Below are positions 20,904 through 32,552 of a stretch of DNA of 64,000 nt, one piece after another (position 1 is the first letter of the stretch; the number at the start of each line of letters is the position of its first letter). The translations under genes were made by a program, and so were the position numbers. Location of the stretch: the NCBI GenBank assembly GCA_022605405.1, contig JABYQQ010000005.1:1860001-1924000 (forward strand), written 5' to 3'. This stretch comes from Earliella scabrosa (taxonomy: Eukaryota; Basidiomycota; Agaricomycetes; Polyporales; Polyporaceae). A model generated the notes under the pieces. That model made no database searches. It saw only the letters and a list, made by a program, of their open reading frames with translations, and had not been told where the DNA came from.

Positions 20904-23380
20904 TCACGCCTTCAGTGAGGATCGGGGATGGAGCCCAAGAGGGCGGTCATAGGATGTCGGGAACCCCATGCGGTCGTATGCCGCCCAATGGGAGGTCACG
21001 GGGGGCGGGGGAGCGTACTGAGCATCGGAGCCGCGGACGTCACTATATGCGTGGTCGTACTGCGACTGAGAGTACGAGCGCGTCCGTCCAGGGGCCTGCT
21101 CGGCGATGGCCTGGCTGTAGGTGAGAGAGTGCGAGCGCGTGTGACCGTGGTGGGCAAGCGGCACACCATAACCGTATTCGAAGCCAGGAACTGAGGCTTG
21201 AAACACCGGTGGAGGGGCAAACACCGCAGGCCGGTTGACGGGCTCTGGTCTCATCATGTAACCACCCATGGGCCACGACGTACGGTGAACGTCCATCGAG
21301 GGTTGGAATGGCGGAGGTGGGGGAGGCGCCATTGGCATGTGCGAAAGCGGCTGGGGCGCAACATACTGGCCGTGACCTCGGGTAGGGTCTCGGTAGATCG
21401 GCTCGTCCGCTGCGGGACTCCACTTCGCTGGCGGGGGAAGAGTACGCTCCGGGACCTTGGCGTATGACTCGGCAGTCAAGGTGCACGCACGAGTACTGGC
21501 ACGCCTGCGGGGCAAGTACTCCTCCCTGAGGGGGCCGTCTTCGTCCAGATCAATCTCGAGAACGTCGTCAATCTCGTCATACTCCATCTTCTCCTTCTTG
21601 CGATCCTCAAGACTGACGAAGACCGGCTGGGGAGGGATACCACAGCCCGGCGCATCTGTGCCGCCACAACCACAATCAACTGGCCGGGCCTTGACCAGGT
21701 GCTCGATCGCCTGACGCACGATGACGTGAGGACTGGCCGAGGGACGAGAAATGGGCTGAGGGAACATGGGTGACGACAAGGTTTGATGGTAAGCCATGAG
21801 GTCACCGAGCCAATCCGCCCATTGCTGCGGCGTAATCGAAAGATCGTACTGGAAGATGTCGAGCGCAAGCGCCTCCAGACGATTCAGGTTGTGGATGGGT
21901 ACGTTGGAGATGGTGTGCCTACGCAATACGGTCAGCGCGAATTCGGGTAAATAATTGCACTCGATTCATGACACATACCAAGTCTTGTTGGAGAAAGTGT
22001 GATCGTCCAACCACTTGTTCGCGAGCATGCATCCCAAGAGGATCAGGCGGAAGGGCGCATAGGCCTCAATGTGTTCCCGACCCGTTCCCAAGTGCGCTTC
22101 CCCCAGGAGCTCCGCACGGAAACGCATCTCCTTGATGTGCTCCGAGTTGAGGCCGACAGGACCGAAGAACACCGGCAGACGCACGATGTACCACAGCGCG
22201 AGGAAGATCGCAGAAGGCTGCAGAAGGGTCGAAAGGAGCATAGAATGTGTCGCCGCAGCGAGGTGACTGGGAGGGGTGCTGGGGTAATGCTTGGTAAAGG
22301 CCCTGGGAGAACGTCAGAACACACTCATGACGGTAACCAGAGTACTCACATCGGTTGAGCATACTCCTGCGGGAGACGCATGCCAGTCGTGCAGACCTTC
22401 CAGACGTAATTCACGAGCCACTCGGACAGAGGTGCAGCAAGCTTCTTGTACGCCGCAGTGGCGACAGGTGTCACCACTGACTCGACAACGGGGGCCTGCT
22501 GAACGGGCTGCTCTGCCTGATACGTCTGGCACTGGTAACAGGACGCATGGTAACCATCGTGCACAGGATAAGTCGCAGCTTGAACGATTTGCGCATCGCG
22601 GGTCTGCATGGGAGGAGCGAGGCGCGCCTCGGCGAAGGCGTTGTCGACATAGTCGGCGAAGGGAGTGGCTGGTCCGATGGGGCTTGAACCAGGCTCCACA
22701 CCGCTGCGTGGCTCCGGGGAGAGGTTATCCGGAACCTCGGGAGAGAGATCCTCGAGGACTGGGCTGAATGCGCCTCTCTCGTAGCGAGAGTACACTTCGC
22801 CGGAAACAGGGGCGGAGTAGGACCGAGTGATAGTCCGAGTAGGAGCAGCGTAGTCCATACTGACGTCGGACGGACTGTCAGATGCCATGCGCTCGTAGTA
22901 CTTCTTGTCGACGGGAGAGAAATCCGGATAACTGTCATCCTCGCTCTGCCAATCCTGCATTGCGTGGTAGGCGTTCATCTCCTCGTCCGAATCTTCAGCA
23001 TTTGGATACATGTCGACGGGTTGGGCGTCGAAGCGGGCAGTGCCGACGGGCGGAATGCAAGCTTGCGCAAGCTCTCCTTTAATGACCGATGCGTTCTCCG
23101 CAGCGGTCAACCCTTGGTCAAAACCCTGCAGCATGCACCGCTGGGTGCGAGCCGACTCGTCCTCCCAACTGCCACGGGGCTTGTTGCGCCTCCAGGAGGG
23201 GAGAGAGCTGATCCACTCCTCCCTCGTCGCAAAGGACGGCGGGGGTCCCTGTGGCGGGAGAGGCAAGGAGTGGGTCAGGTGCTGGAAGACGGAAGATTTG
23301 CTATCAGGCTGGAAGGGGTGATTGATCTTGATCACCGGGTGGGCGGGCTGCTTGGTGTAGACGGGGACGGGCACTGGCAT
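20904..23380 (-). CDS. Cyclin-box protein (CLG1/PHO85-cyclin type)
   Basis: Three exons (22350-23380, 21979-22302, 20904-21918) give 789 residues with matching phases. The cyclin box sits near residues 345-480: LALWYIVRLPVF, APFRLILLGCMLANKWLDDHT and, across intron 2, FSNKTWHTISNVPIHNLNRLE followed by ALDIFQYDLSITPQQW. The Lys-Trp-Asp-Asp arrangement and NKTW are typical of Pcl/Clg1 cyclins that bind PHO85/CDK5-type kinases. The N-terminal ~340 residues and the C-terminal ~270 are proline-, tyrosine- and serine-rich, with a polyproline run (MAPPPPPPF). Which CDK it binds is inference. Expressed divergently from the STRIP gene, separated by 806 bp. Confidence 0.75.
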
Positions 23381-24186
23381 CGGCGAGAGAGAGGAGGACA
23401 AAGGTCACAGGCGGCTGCACTACCTGGGAGGGCGGGCAGGACCTATGACGTTGGAGCCGGGGGTTGCGGCGTGGATTGAATGGGCTTGTGGCCGGTCGTA
23501 AAGTAAGTCGTAAAAGAGGCAGAGAAAGGCGGGACGGAGAGAGACGATAACGCTGGATGGGGGCGAAGTGGCAAACGCACAGCGAAGGCGTGCCTTTTTG
23601 GATGCTCGACGGAGGAAGGGGAGATCTGGGAGAGACGTCGGCCGTTGCTCCCTGGGATCCCGACCTTGAGAGTATCGCTGGCGGGGACTAGAACGCCCTC
23701 TCCTGAGTCGACGCCGTCGCAGTCGTCAGTCGCGAGAGAAAGGAGGAACTGGAGACGATGGACCGACGAGGAGGGCGGGTCGATCCTGAGGGGGGCCAAT
23801 GTCGTCGTGGCTTGGGTAGAAAACAACCGCCTCTCCCTTTCTCCCCCTCCACCCGCTGACGTAAGCCTCCTTCCCTTCTCGGCCTGCGCACTTACATACG
23901 CCGCTCCGAGTCCGTGCCCCCACTTGCCGACCTCGTTCGCGTTTCCTGCATAGTGCCTGCGCTCCCTGCCTGTGCTCCTGAGTCCTGACTCCAGCCTGAC
24001 TCATGCCAGCAGCCCACGCTTAGCCCCATTCATCTTCGCTGCGCTCTCTGCCTCATCTCTGCCGCCGACGCGCTCGCTAACGCCGCCCACGACGCGTCGC
24101 GTACCCCCCACGTTCCCCCACGCGTGCCGACACCAGTATCTCCCGAGTCCCAGCCACACCTTGGCTGCAACCAGCGGTGAACAACC
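23381..24186. promoter_or_regulatory. Divergent promoter: cyclin / STRIP
   Basis: 806 bp separating oppositely transcribed ATGs. The + side is rich in C and T (CTCTCCCTTTCTCCCCCTCC around 23832-23851), a common basidiomycete core-promoter trait. No TATA element stands out. Confidence 0.45.
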
Positions 24187-27100
24187 ATGGTATTGCCCCA
24201 GCTCTCCTCCTTCTTCGCCAGCAGGCCAGATGTTGACCCCCGTCCCTCCCAGCAAGTCGGCCTCGACTCAATCACGCTCGGCCAGCTCAAGGCCATGGTT
24301 AGCTCGGCCCCGAAGCCCAAGGTCGGCACGCTCCCAACCATTCACTCTTCCCGGCTCACTCCTGCGAACAAGTAGCAATCGTACTATGACTTCCGATACG
24401 ACGACGAGGACCACGTCTTGAATGAAATAGAGGAGTTCTATTCATACGTCGAGATGCCACAGGTGGCAGAGAACCTCAAGGCTTGGGAGGGCTCGTTTCC
24501 CGGAGGTCCGTGTCTATCCTCACACAGCTGTGGGACTTCCTGACGCGTCACAGAATGGACCTCTAGCTCCTTCGCACAGCGCAAGGCGCATGTTGCCATC
24601 CTCCTCGAGAGTTTGGAGCATCGCGACGCTGAAATCCGGTTCACTAACGCGCGCCGATTGTTTTACGTCCTCCAAGGTCACTACATTCCTCTTTCCATCA
24701 TCGAGCCATCGCCTCACCTTGCCTACAGGTACCTTTGCCGAGACAACCTCGCCCGAGGATCAACTTCACTGGATTATTGAGAACTGCAAGGTCGTCCGCG
24801 CCGCAAACGGTCTCGGTAACATTATCGAGGCAATCAAGATCGCCAGCTCGAAACACGATCTCCTGTGGTAAGGCGTACGCCCTCGCGCGTTGCTTGCATG
24901 CTCACACCCCCAGCAGTAGCCTATCAGACGCAGATGCCGCGCATTTCAACATCTCACCGCAGGAGAAGGCGGACTTCATGGAGGAAGTGACTACGGAACT
25001 ATCTGTGTATCTAGGGATGCTTTATCACATGGTCGAGGTCTTCAAGGGACATGACGACTTCGCAGACGAGCTGAGTGAGCAATGCCGTCTGCCGACGGGA
25101 TACGACGCTGATCCCCTTGTCCCCTGTAATAGTGAGCCTGGATCCGCCCCTGCCTGTCTATCTATTCAATGTCGTCGCTGGTCTCCGTGACAAAAGCGCC
25201 AAGGGGTATCCTGTGAAGAAAGTATGATCCTTCCCATGACTCGTGATGTTATCGGATGAGTCTCATGCTCCGTGGATCCAGCTCCTCCTGGTTCTTTGGA
25301 AGACGATCCTAACTTGTTGTGGCGGTATACGAGAGTTAGCTTCCGTTAAGAAGCTGACGCGGGAGCTGGCAGGGCTCTCGGCTGTCCCAGAAGAAGGTAC
25401 TCTCCCCAGGTCTGCGTCATCATTGTGACTCGTCCTGACCAGCGTTCCAGCCGTGCCTATCAAGGCCTCCCCAATAGACCTAGAGCTTTTCCGCCAGGAG
25501 ATATCCGTGAAGTACCCCACTTTTAACCCTCAACCCGTCACAGTACCGCCAGACACCCCCGTGACCACATCGAAGCTTGCGCAAGCCTACTCACCCATTC
25601 CCGTTCGACACCACTACGAGCACGATGGTGGCGAATCTCACCACGACCAATCGCACGGTGGCATGCCACATTCATTCAACGCCACCCAGTCTGGATCTTC
25701 CTTCCGCCCCATCCCCCAGCCAGCCACTCCAGCGCCCTCCCCGCCACCTTCCCCCAAACCCAAGAAGCAGCAGTTCCAAACTGACCAGAACCGGCCTTTC
25801 CTCTTCCCGTTTTCGCGCAGCCGCGTGGGCTATAATGACTCACGGCTGGTGCCGTTCGCTATCGACGAGGCAGACAGGCTGTATGCGAAGCATATGTACA
25901 TCAGCCTGTCCCTGTGGCAGATGTGGAAGACCCGCGAGGAGTGTATGACCGTCGAGAGCGGTCTGGAGTATCTCCCTGGAGCCGCACGCCCTTCGGAACC
26001 AAAGATTCCGTCCATTGTGAGCGCGCCAGCCACGCTCTCGACGCCCTCCCGGATGATTGACGATCGTTCATTATCAGTCGCCTACGCAGGACGAGGAGGG
26101 GATTGACAGGTTGCCTGATGTGGCCATCCTTGACGCCAAGATCGCGGAGGCCGAGAGGGCAATCGCGGAGGGCGAAACGACGGGCGAGAAGCGCCGCGCG
26201 ATGGAACGCCGCGAAGACCTCATGCGTCTGAAACGGGTCGAACAGATCTATGTACGTATTCACTCCCCCCTTCTGTGGTACGATTCCGTGCCTCATGCAC
26301 TTCGCAGAGCGCCGTTCTGCCGGTGCTGTCAGGATGGGTGCTCGTCCTGCTCAAGCTCCTCCTTGCGACTGTGTCGACGGCGAACAATGGCATCCAGCCT
26401 CAGTCTTCCGCTGCTGCCGGTTTCCCGCCCGGCGTCATGTCGCGTGAGTACTGCGCCCTGCATGCCCGGAATAGCTAATAACCGCACACAGCGCTCGACC
26501 AGGCACCTCCGAAGCCCGCTACCCTCGACGAGACAGATGTGACGCGTCACCGTGAAATCACGTCGAAGGCGGTTTCGGCCATCCTGCTCCTCACCTTGAA
26601 GTGGTTCAAGATGTCTCGTGAGTGGACTGACACGTGGCCTATCCGGATAGACATGGCTAAGTATGCCGTGACATGGAACCACAGATGTGATGAAGTTCCA
26701 TCATCTCGGACAGTTACTGCTGGATACGAACTGCCTGCTGCTGATCCTGAAGATTTTTGGACTTCAGGAAGTGTCGACGGCGATAGTGTCGAAGGCAGAT
26801 GCGCCGGAGCACAAGTGAGTCCACGCACGTTGGCGGGGCGCGGATCAGAGTTCACCGAGATCTCCCCACCCTCGTTCCCAGCTTCTTCCGATACTGCCAG
26901 ACGCGGTTCGCGCGCCGGTCAGAGTCCGGCGGTCCAGGCGACGAGCACATGCAACAGCGCCCGTCGCGCCAGACGATTGTGCGGACGACCATCCTCCCGA
27001 ACGGGCAGAAGCACGAGGAGGAGGTCGACCTGTTGACCGACTTCTCGTGGCGGAACTTCTTCTCTACAATCAACTTTGCCAAGATCATGCAGAAGTTGTC

Positions 27101-28572
27101 CAAGCACCGGTCGCATCGCATACGCATGCTCGTGCAATACAAGAGCTCGGTGAGTGCCCTCGCGCGCACTTCGTCTGGCGTGCGGTTATGTGGTTCGATG
27201 TCGGATGGGCTGACCGGAGGCATGTGCATCTCAGGCGGTGCTGAAGCGGATATTGAAGGTGCAGCACCCCATGCTGCAGCTGCATGTCCTCAAGTTGATC
27301 AAGAGCCAAGTGCCGTTCTGTGGTCGGAAGTGGCGGCAATGTGAGCTGCGCTGTCATTTCGGGTCGGCAGGTGCTTTTGAGTTTTGACGTCGCACGTTGC
27401 GCCCGTGTAGCGAACATGCAGGTCATCACGGCAATCTACCTCAACTGCAGGCCCGACCTCCGGGATGAATGGCTGACGGGCATCGAAGTCGACGACGTGT
27501 ACGACGCGCAGGTCAGTCGTGGACGTCTACTTGCGGAAAGCGCGCATCCCCTTACCTCATCTGTAGGCTCAAGAGCAAGCACTCCGCCATCTGGTGAAGT
27601 TCTGTACGTACCGCAGGTGCACCCTCGTTCCGGATACACCTCAGACTGACGCACATCACCCTCGCGCCGCAGACAACAGCAAGCGGTACGGCGTGCAGGC
27701 CGCGACGCACTCGAGCGCGCACCGACGTGCCGCGAGCATTTCGCATCACCTCGAGGGCCTGCACCCCGGCCCGGAACTCTCGGGCATGCTTCGCCCGGTG
27801 CAGACTCCGAACACGGTCGACGCGGACGTCTTCCCGCCGCTGCGCGCGCAGACGACGGAGCAGTCTATCTTCCTCCCATACGTGACCGAGGACATCGCGT
27901 TCGAGGAGGAGTACGAGGAGTACCTCCGCTGGTCGGAGCACTCGGACACGAGCTCCCAAGGCTCGTCTGCGTGGGCGCGCCTGCCGGAGCTTGTGCACGA
28001 CATCGCGGACGGCATCAGCGACAGCGAGAGCATCGCGTCGATCGGTGAGCTCGGCGACGAGGCGCGCTTGGACGTGGGCGGCAAGGAGTCGCGGGATGTC
28101 CCTGACGAGAATGTGAACAACTGGGAGGTAAGCACGCGTGGTCGAACTGCTGTGTGCACGCCTGGATGCTGATACTGTGCGCATACTACCAGCATATGAG
28201 TCCCAAGACGATGGCTGCGCTGACCAAGTCGCCTGCGCATGGTCGCCGGTCGAGCTCGGGGAGCGGGAGCCTGCGGCCTGTCTTGCCGTTTGAGCTCGAC
28301 GAGGGCACGGCCATTGACGACAATGACGATGAGGAAGAGCTCGGGCCGATGCCGAAAGAGCCTTCCGGACCGTTCCAGTCGGGTGGCGGTGTGGACGAGG
28401 TCGAGTACGCGTATGGGTGCGTCTCACTTCCCGTGTATCCGGCTCCGACCATGGTGGAGCTGACTATCTCACAACAGAGTATGATGTTCTCAAGCCATGG
28501 CCGTCACGACTCCAGAAGATTGGAGCATCTTTTGCCATCTGTTATGAGCTAGTAGTGTTAGATGGATTGTAA
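24187..28572 (+). CDS. FAR11: STRIP/Far11 homologue, STRIPAK complex subunit
   Basis: A gene of about a dozen exons. Exon 1 (MVLPQLSSFFASRPDVDP...) joins at a TAG|CAATCG acceptor to the N1221 domain: YDFRYDDEDHVLNEIEEFYS, then HVAILLESLEHRDAEIRF and ENCKVVRAANGLGNIIEAIK. Later exons carry PPLPVYLFNVVAGLRDKSAK, LLLVLWKTILTCCGGI, LVPFAIDEADRLYAKHMYIS, TDFSWRNFFSTINFAKIMQK and RHLVKFYNSKRYGV, all in the order expected for STRIP1/2 (FAM40) and yeast Far11. The protein scaffolds striatin-PP2A (STRIPAK), which in fungi controls hyphal fusion and sexual development. The last junction is ambiguous: one reading ends YDVLKPWPSRLQKIG...VVLDGL at 28572, another stops shortly after the final acceptor. Confidence 0.85.
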
Positions 28573-29765
28573 GAGACATGGAGCATCGGGCGGATGGTGT
28601 AGCCTTGGCATGGTACCGACGAACGGCGCTCGAGTAACTCTAGTGGCTTGGGAGAGATCCAGATGACCCGGGGTTCGTACCAATCAAGGCATACACATGG
28701 GATACCTGATGTGACTGTGTTGCAGTGCTGCTGCTTTCAGGAGTGGCTTTGTTGTGAATCCCGCAGGATGTGATAACACTGGTTAGTAAGTGGTAAGTAG
28801 CAGATTCGATCACTGCGCTCCCGCGATGGGACACAGACCGACACTCACACTATCGGGCCCATCATGGGATTCTGTCCTTGTGTAAAATCAAATGATCATG
28901 TTGCGCATGCATGAAGTCTACTAGAACCTTCTACATGATGACCCTCAGGCTTGCAACAATTGAGTAGGATTAGACCTTCCTAGCATATCTGAGTCGTGGG
29001 ATCAGGGCGAGACACGGAGACGAGTCCACTTTTGAGTGTGTATAAGGCACCTGACTGGTACCTTGTGCACACGGATATCCTCTTGACATGCCTGCCTCCG
29101 ACGCCGGGGCCGAGACGCGCTCAGAGAATGCTAGAAGACAACCGGCGTCCTGTCTAGCCACAAAGAAGCACCGTCGCGAGGGCAGCGAGAAGCAAGCAAT
29201 GACCGCTCTATTCCAAGGGACGAGGAACTAGAGGATGGCAAGCGAGCCTACTCCACGCACGCGAAGTGCCATACTGAATTCTATGTGTACCAGCAGTGGA
29301 CGTCAGTTGCTCGAGAACGAGACAAAAACACTACCTAATCGACATTGGTTCGTGCACTTGGAAATTTCGAAGCTGGCTAGGCAGATGCGCGGATTCTCGC
29401 AGTGTGAAACGATTTGAAGTACTAGTTGCGATTTGATGAGATGCCAGTGGTCCTAGTACGTCGTAGCGGCGGCAACCGAGGTGCCGGGTGTAATCCACAG
29501 AGAAGTCCCGATAAATGCAGCTTGAAGCATGGCTCCTGCTCAAATCACATTGAAGAGGGTTGGGGACGAAATTGAAGAGGAGAATTAGACTGAACTTGAA
29601 TGCTTGCCATATATGGCGGATAGTGGTAGAAGCGTGCTTACGTCATTGGGGTTGTGAGAGCGTGGACAGATTCGATCAATTCGACCATTTGCTTCCGCAC
29701 CGCCGCCTGCCAGCCTGAGCCACGGCGGCCACACACTCAACTGTCCCCGGTCTGCGCCCCCCCCG

Positions 29766-29777
29766 CCTCGGCCGAGG
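29766..29777. promoter_or_regulatory. Perfect 12-bp palindrome with CGGCCG core
   Basis: CCTCGGCCGAGG is its own reverse complement and lies about 405 bp upstream of the terpene synthase A ATG. Paired CGG/CCG triplets are the usual half-sites of Zn2Cys6 regulators, so it could be an operator; chance is also possible. Confidence 0.25.
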
Positions 29778-30126
29778 TAAACTGCGCATTCAGTGCGCGG
29801 TCTTGTCGGCCATGTCCCAATATTGAATGGCTATAATGAACGCATCGCCTCGCGAGCTCGTAGACAGTGCTTCGTGATGAAGCTTCGAAGCCCGAATGCC
29901 TTCGCCGATGTCAGTGTCATTTGCTATGCACCAGCGTCGATGCGGAGGTGAGTGTTCAATCCTGGCTATCTCTTGGGTCCTTGAACTCTCACGGCCCGTC
30001 GGCTCTCACTTGCTATTCTCCGTTCATCACTGTTCAAGGGGGATCTACTGCCCAGTGTCCTGTCATCAATGGCGGCTCAAATGAGCGGCGGAGAAAATCC
30101 CAGGCTTCGAGGACGGTCCGGGTGCT

Positions 30127-30132
30127 TATAAG
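30127..30132 (+). promoter_or_regulatory. TATA box of terpene synthase A
   Basis: TATAAG within GCTTATAAGACC, 50 bp upstream of the ATG at 30182. Position and sequence suit a TATA element and support that start. Confidence 0.5.
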
Positions 30133-30181
30133 ACCCCACCGATTTTACCAGTGACCACGCTTTGCGCCGCCTTGTTCATCC

Positions 30182-31621
30182 ATGCGTTCCTTCTCTCTTC
30201 CATCGCTTGCATTGCTCTGGCCATCAGTACGTGCCCAGGGGAACCTTGGACAGCTGCTGCTGTATATGTATGTCCAATGCGGCTATTTAGCATAACATAT
30301 CAGTTCTAATGAACCCCTTCCAGATCCGATGCAGCGCCCAGAACAGATGAAGCCAGCTCATCATGCATCGGGAACAAGGGTCACCATGTACGCTTCGCAG
30401 TTATATATCCATTCTGTTTCCTGTTGACGACTACGTTCTAGGATGCCTTCCAAGAAATTCAAGACATCATCCGGCACTTCCTCACCGGCTTAGACTTTGT
30501 GTCCCCTAGAACTCCTAGGAATGCGGGGCTCAGACATAAGCTCGCCACAGAGATCGCGTCTTGGAACATCGACGTCAGCACCACGTTCACCGAGAAGATG
30601 CTGCACAACAGCTGCAATATGGCGGAATGTTGCTACGGCCATACCAGCGCCGACCATCAATACTTCATCGCGCTCTACACCGCGTTCACTTTCTACGCAG
30701 ACGACCACTGCGGCGCCGATCCCGAGCCGATAGGGCAATATGCACAGCGTTTCATCGAGGGTGAGCCGCAGCTCGACCCGGTTCTCGACCGGTTTGCGGC
30801 GCATATCAAGCATGCGTACGAGCTCTGGCCCCGCATTGGCGCGAATGCGGTCATCAGTGGCACACTTGACTCAATGACGGCGATGTACATCGAGTACACC
30901 ACGCAGGACATGGCAACAATCCCAGCCGCCACGAGGTATCCCTACTACCTCCGCACCAAGTCGGGAGTGGGCCCCCCATACGCGCACTTCATTTTTGCCA
31001 AGAGTTGGAGGAGCAGCGTCAACTCGTACATTCAGATCATCCCGTAAGCTTCAGTCCATTTGATGATGGTTGCGCTGATTCCTGAGCGTGATCTTCCCCG
31101 CTCATTTTCATGTTTCATAGGGAGCTCGATTACTTCATCAATTGTACCAAGTGCGTCTTCGGAACGCTTCTTCCACCGCTCAACGCCCGTCGCTGATATA
31201 TTCTGATATGTTCGCATAGCGACATGTAGGTGTCTGTGGGCGCACAGCTTAATCGGGCGACGGGCGGTGCTGACGTCCTATCCCCGCCCCGCAGCCTGTC
31301 ATTCTACAAGGAGTCGTTGGCCGGGGAGACCGACAACTACGTGCACCTGCGCGCGTCGGCGGAGTGCAAGCCCGCCACAGAAGTGCTCCGGCAGCTGGCG
31401 GCAGAAGTGACGGAGACGGTTCGAAGGATCGATGTGATCACTGCTTCGGACGCCGAATTGGCGGCCTTGTGGCGAAGGTTCCTGCAGGTGCGCGTCTCGC
31501 CGAAAGTCTGTCGGGGGCTGATCTTGTGGACGCGTCATCTGACGGTATCCGGCAGGGCTACCTCGAGTTCCATGTCAAGACCGCACGCTATCGTCTCGCC
31601 GAGCTCGGCTTCCATGCATAA
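30182..31621 (+). CDS. Terpene synthase A (Tri5/trichodiene synthase-like)
   Basis: Seven exons: 30182-30261, 30324-30387, 30442-31043, 31121-31150, 31220-31225, 31295-31487, 31556-31621. They sum to 346 residues with consistent phases. This is a class I terpene synthase of the trichodiene-synthase-like family common in Agaricomycetes. It ionises a prenyl diphosphate (probably farnesyl) with Mg2+. The aspartate-rich motif is YADDHCGAD; the second metal motif is NDILSFYKE, assembled over a 6-nt exon. TAMYIEYTTQDM and YLEFHVKTARYRLAELGF are further family signatures. The product is unknown. The first two exons are less certain: the start reads MRSFSLPSLALLWPSVRAQG, which looks like a signal sequence and is unusual for a cytosolic enzyme. 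Tandem paralogue of the gene at 32553. Confidence 0.85.
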
Positions 31622-32552
31622 CGCACGGATCCAGTTGCCGCGCGCAAGAGCCACAATCTGGTCCTCTCATTATCGGAGTCGGCCCCGCTTCTATGCGCGT
31701 AACGCGCTCCCTCGTTCTTCAGCTGGAGACCTCCACGAAGGTTGAACAATTTATGCGTATGTAACAACGTACCTCCGTCTTACGCTTACTCTTGCTCTGT
31801 TCATGTCTTACTGCTACGTTCTACACTCATGTCTAGCGCGGAGGTTATCGAATGACTCAGTATCCACATATGCAGTGTGCCCAGCAACTCGAGCATGATG
31901 ATCCCCAGACATTTTATTCCGGAGCGCAGAAGACGATGACATCCGAGCCGACATCAATCGTCAGAATGGGCGTTCGAAGATGGCCAGCTCACACACTACA
32001 AGCTTCACCAAAGGTTAGTGGCACTGTCTAGGCAGCGCTTCAGGCAACTTTTCTCTTAAATCCCATGTGTGGCCGTAAACCGCGCGCCTAGTCAGCGGAA
32101 TGCCGTGAATGCACATTGGCAATGACTAGATGAGTCGGTTGGCCAGTATTGAAGTCCTCATTCTCAATCGGGATATGATCTATTGACCTGAGTACACCAG
32201 ATTCTACGATCCAAGCAAACACCCTGGGTTCAGGTGTCCAACAATGGCGACTCATGGCAAGCAGTGGTTCTACTTCGCATGGACGGAGAGTAGAAGGAGA
32301 TGGTGCAGAGGACACGAAGATTACGAGGACTTCACGGATCCCACGTACTTTGTGCCACGCAAGCTAGCGAGCACTATCATCAGCGTTTCGTATGTCTACG
32401 CTCGCTTCATTGTGGTATATAAAGCCATTGAGATCTATGTCTCGAGCATCAGACATCCCAATCTCCGAGAACGGTTCATGTTGAGTTATTTCTTTGCTTT
32501 GGTCTTTCAGTCTGAATGACCTCTTTACAGTCTTCGTAACTTGCAGCTCACC
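31622..32552. other. Spacer between the two terpene synthases
   Basis: About 930 bp. No gene seen. It contains the TATA box of the second gene. Confidence 0.4.
32416..32423 (+). promoter_or_regulatory. TATA box of terpene synthase B
   Basis: TATATAAA, about 130 bp upstream of the ATG at 32553; a strong TATA match in an otherwise gene-free spacer. Confidence 0.5.

Larger units (their letters stand above)
28573..30181. other. Intergenic region upstream of terpene synthase A
   Basis: About 1.6 kb, lower in GC than its neighbours. No coding exon can be supported. It should contain the terpene synthase A promoter (see TATA and palindrome entries). Confidence 0.4.
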
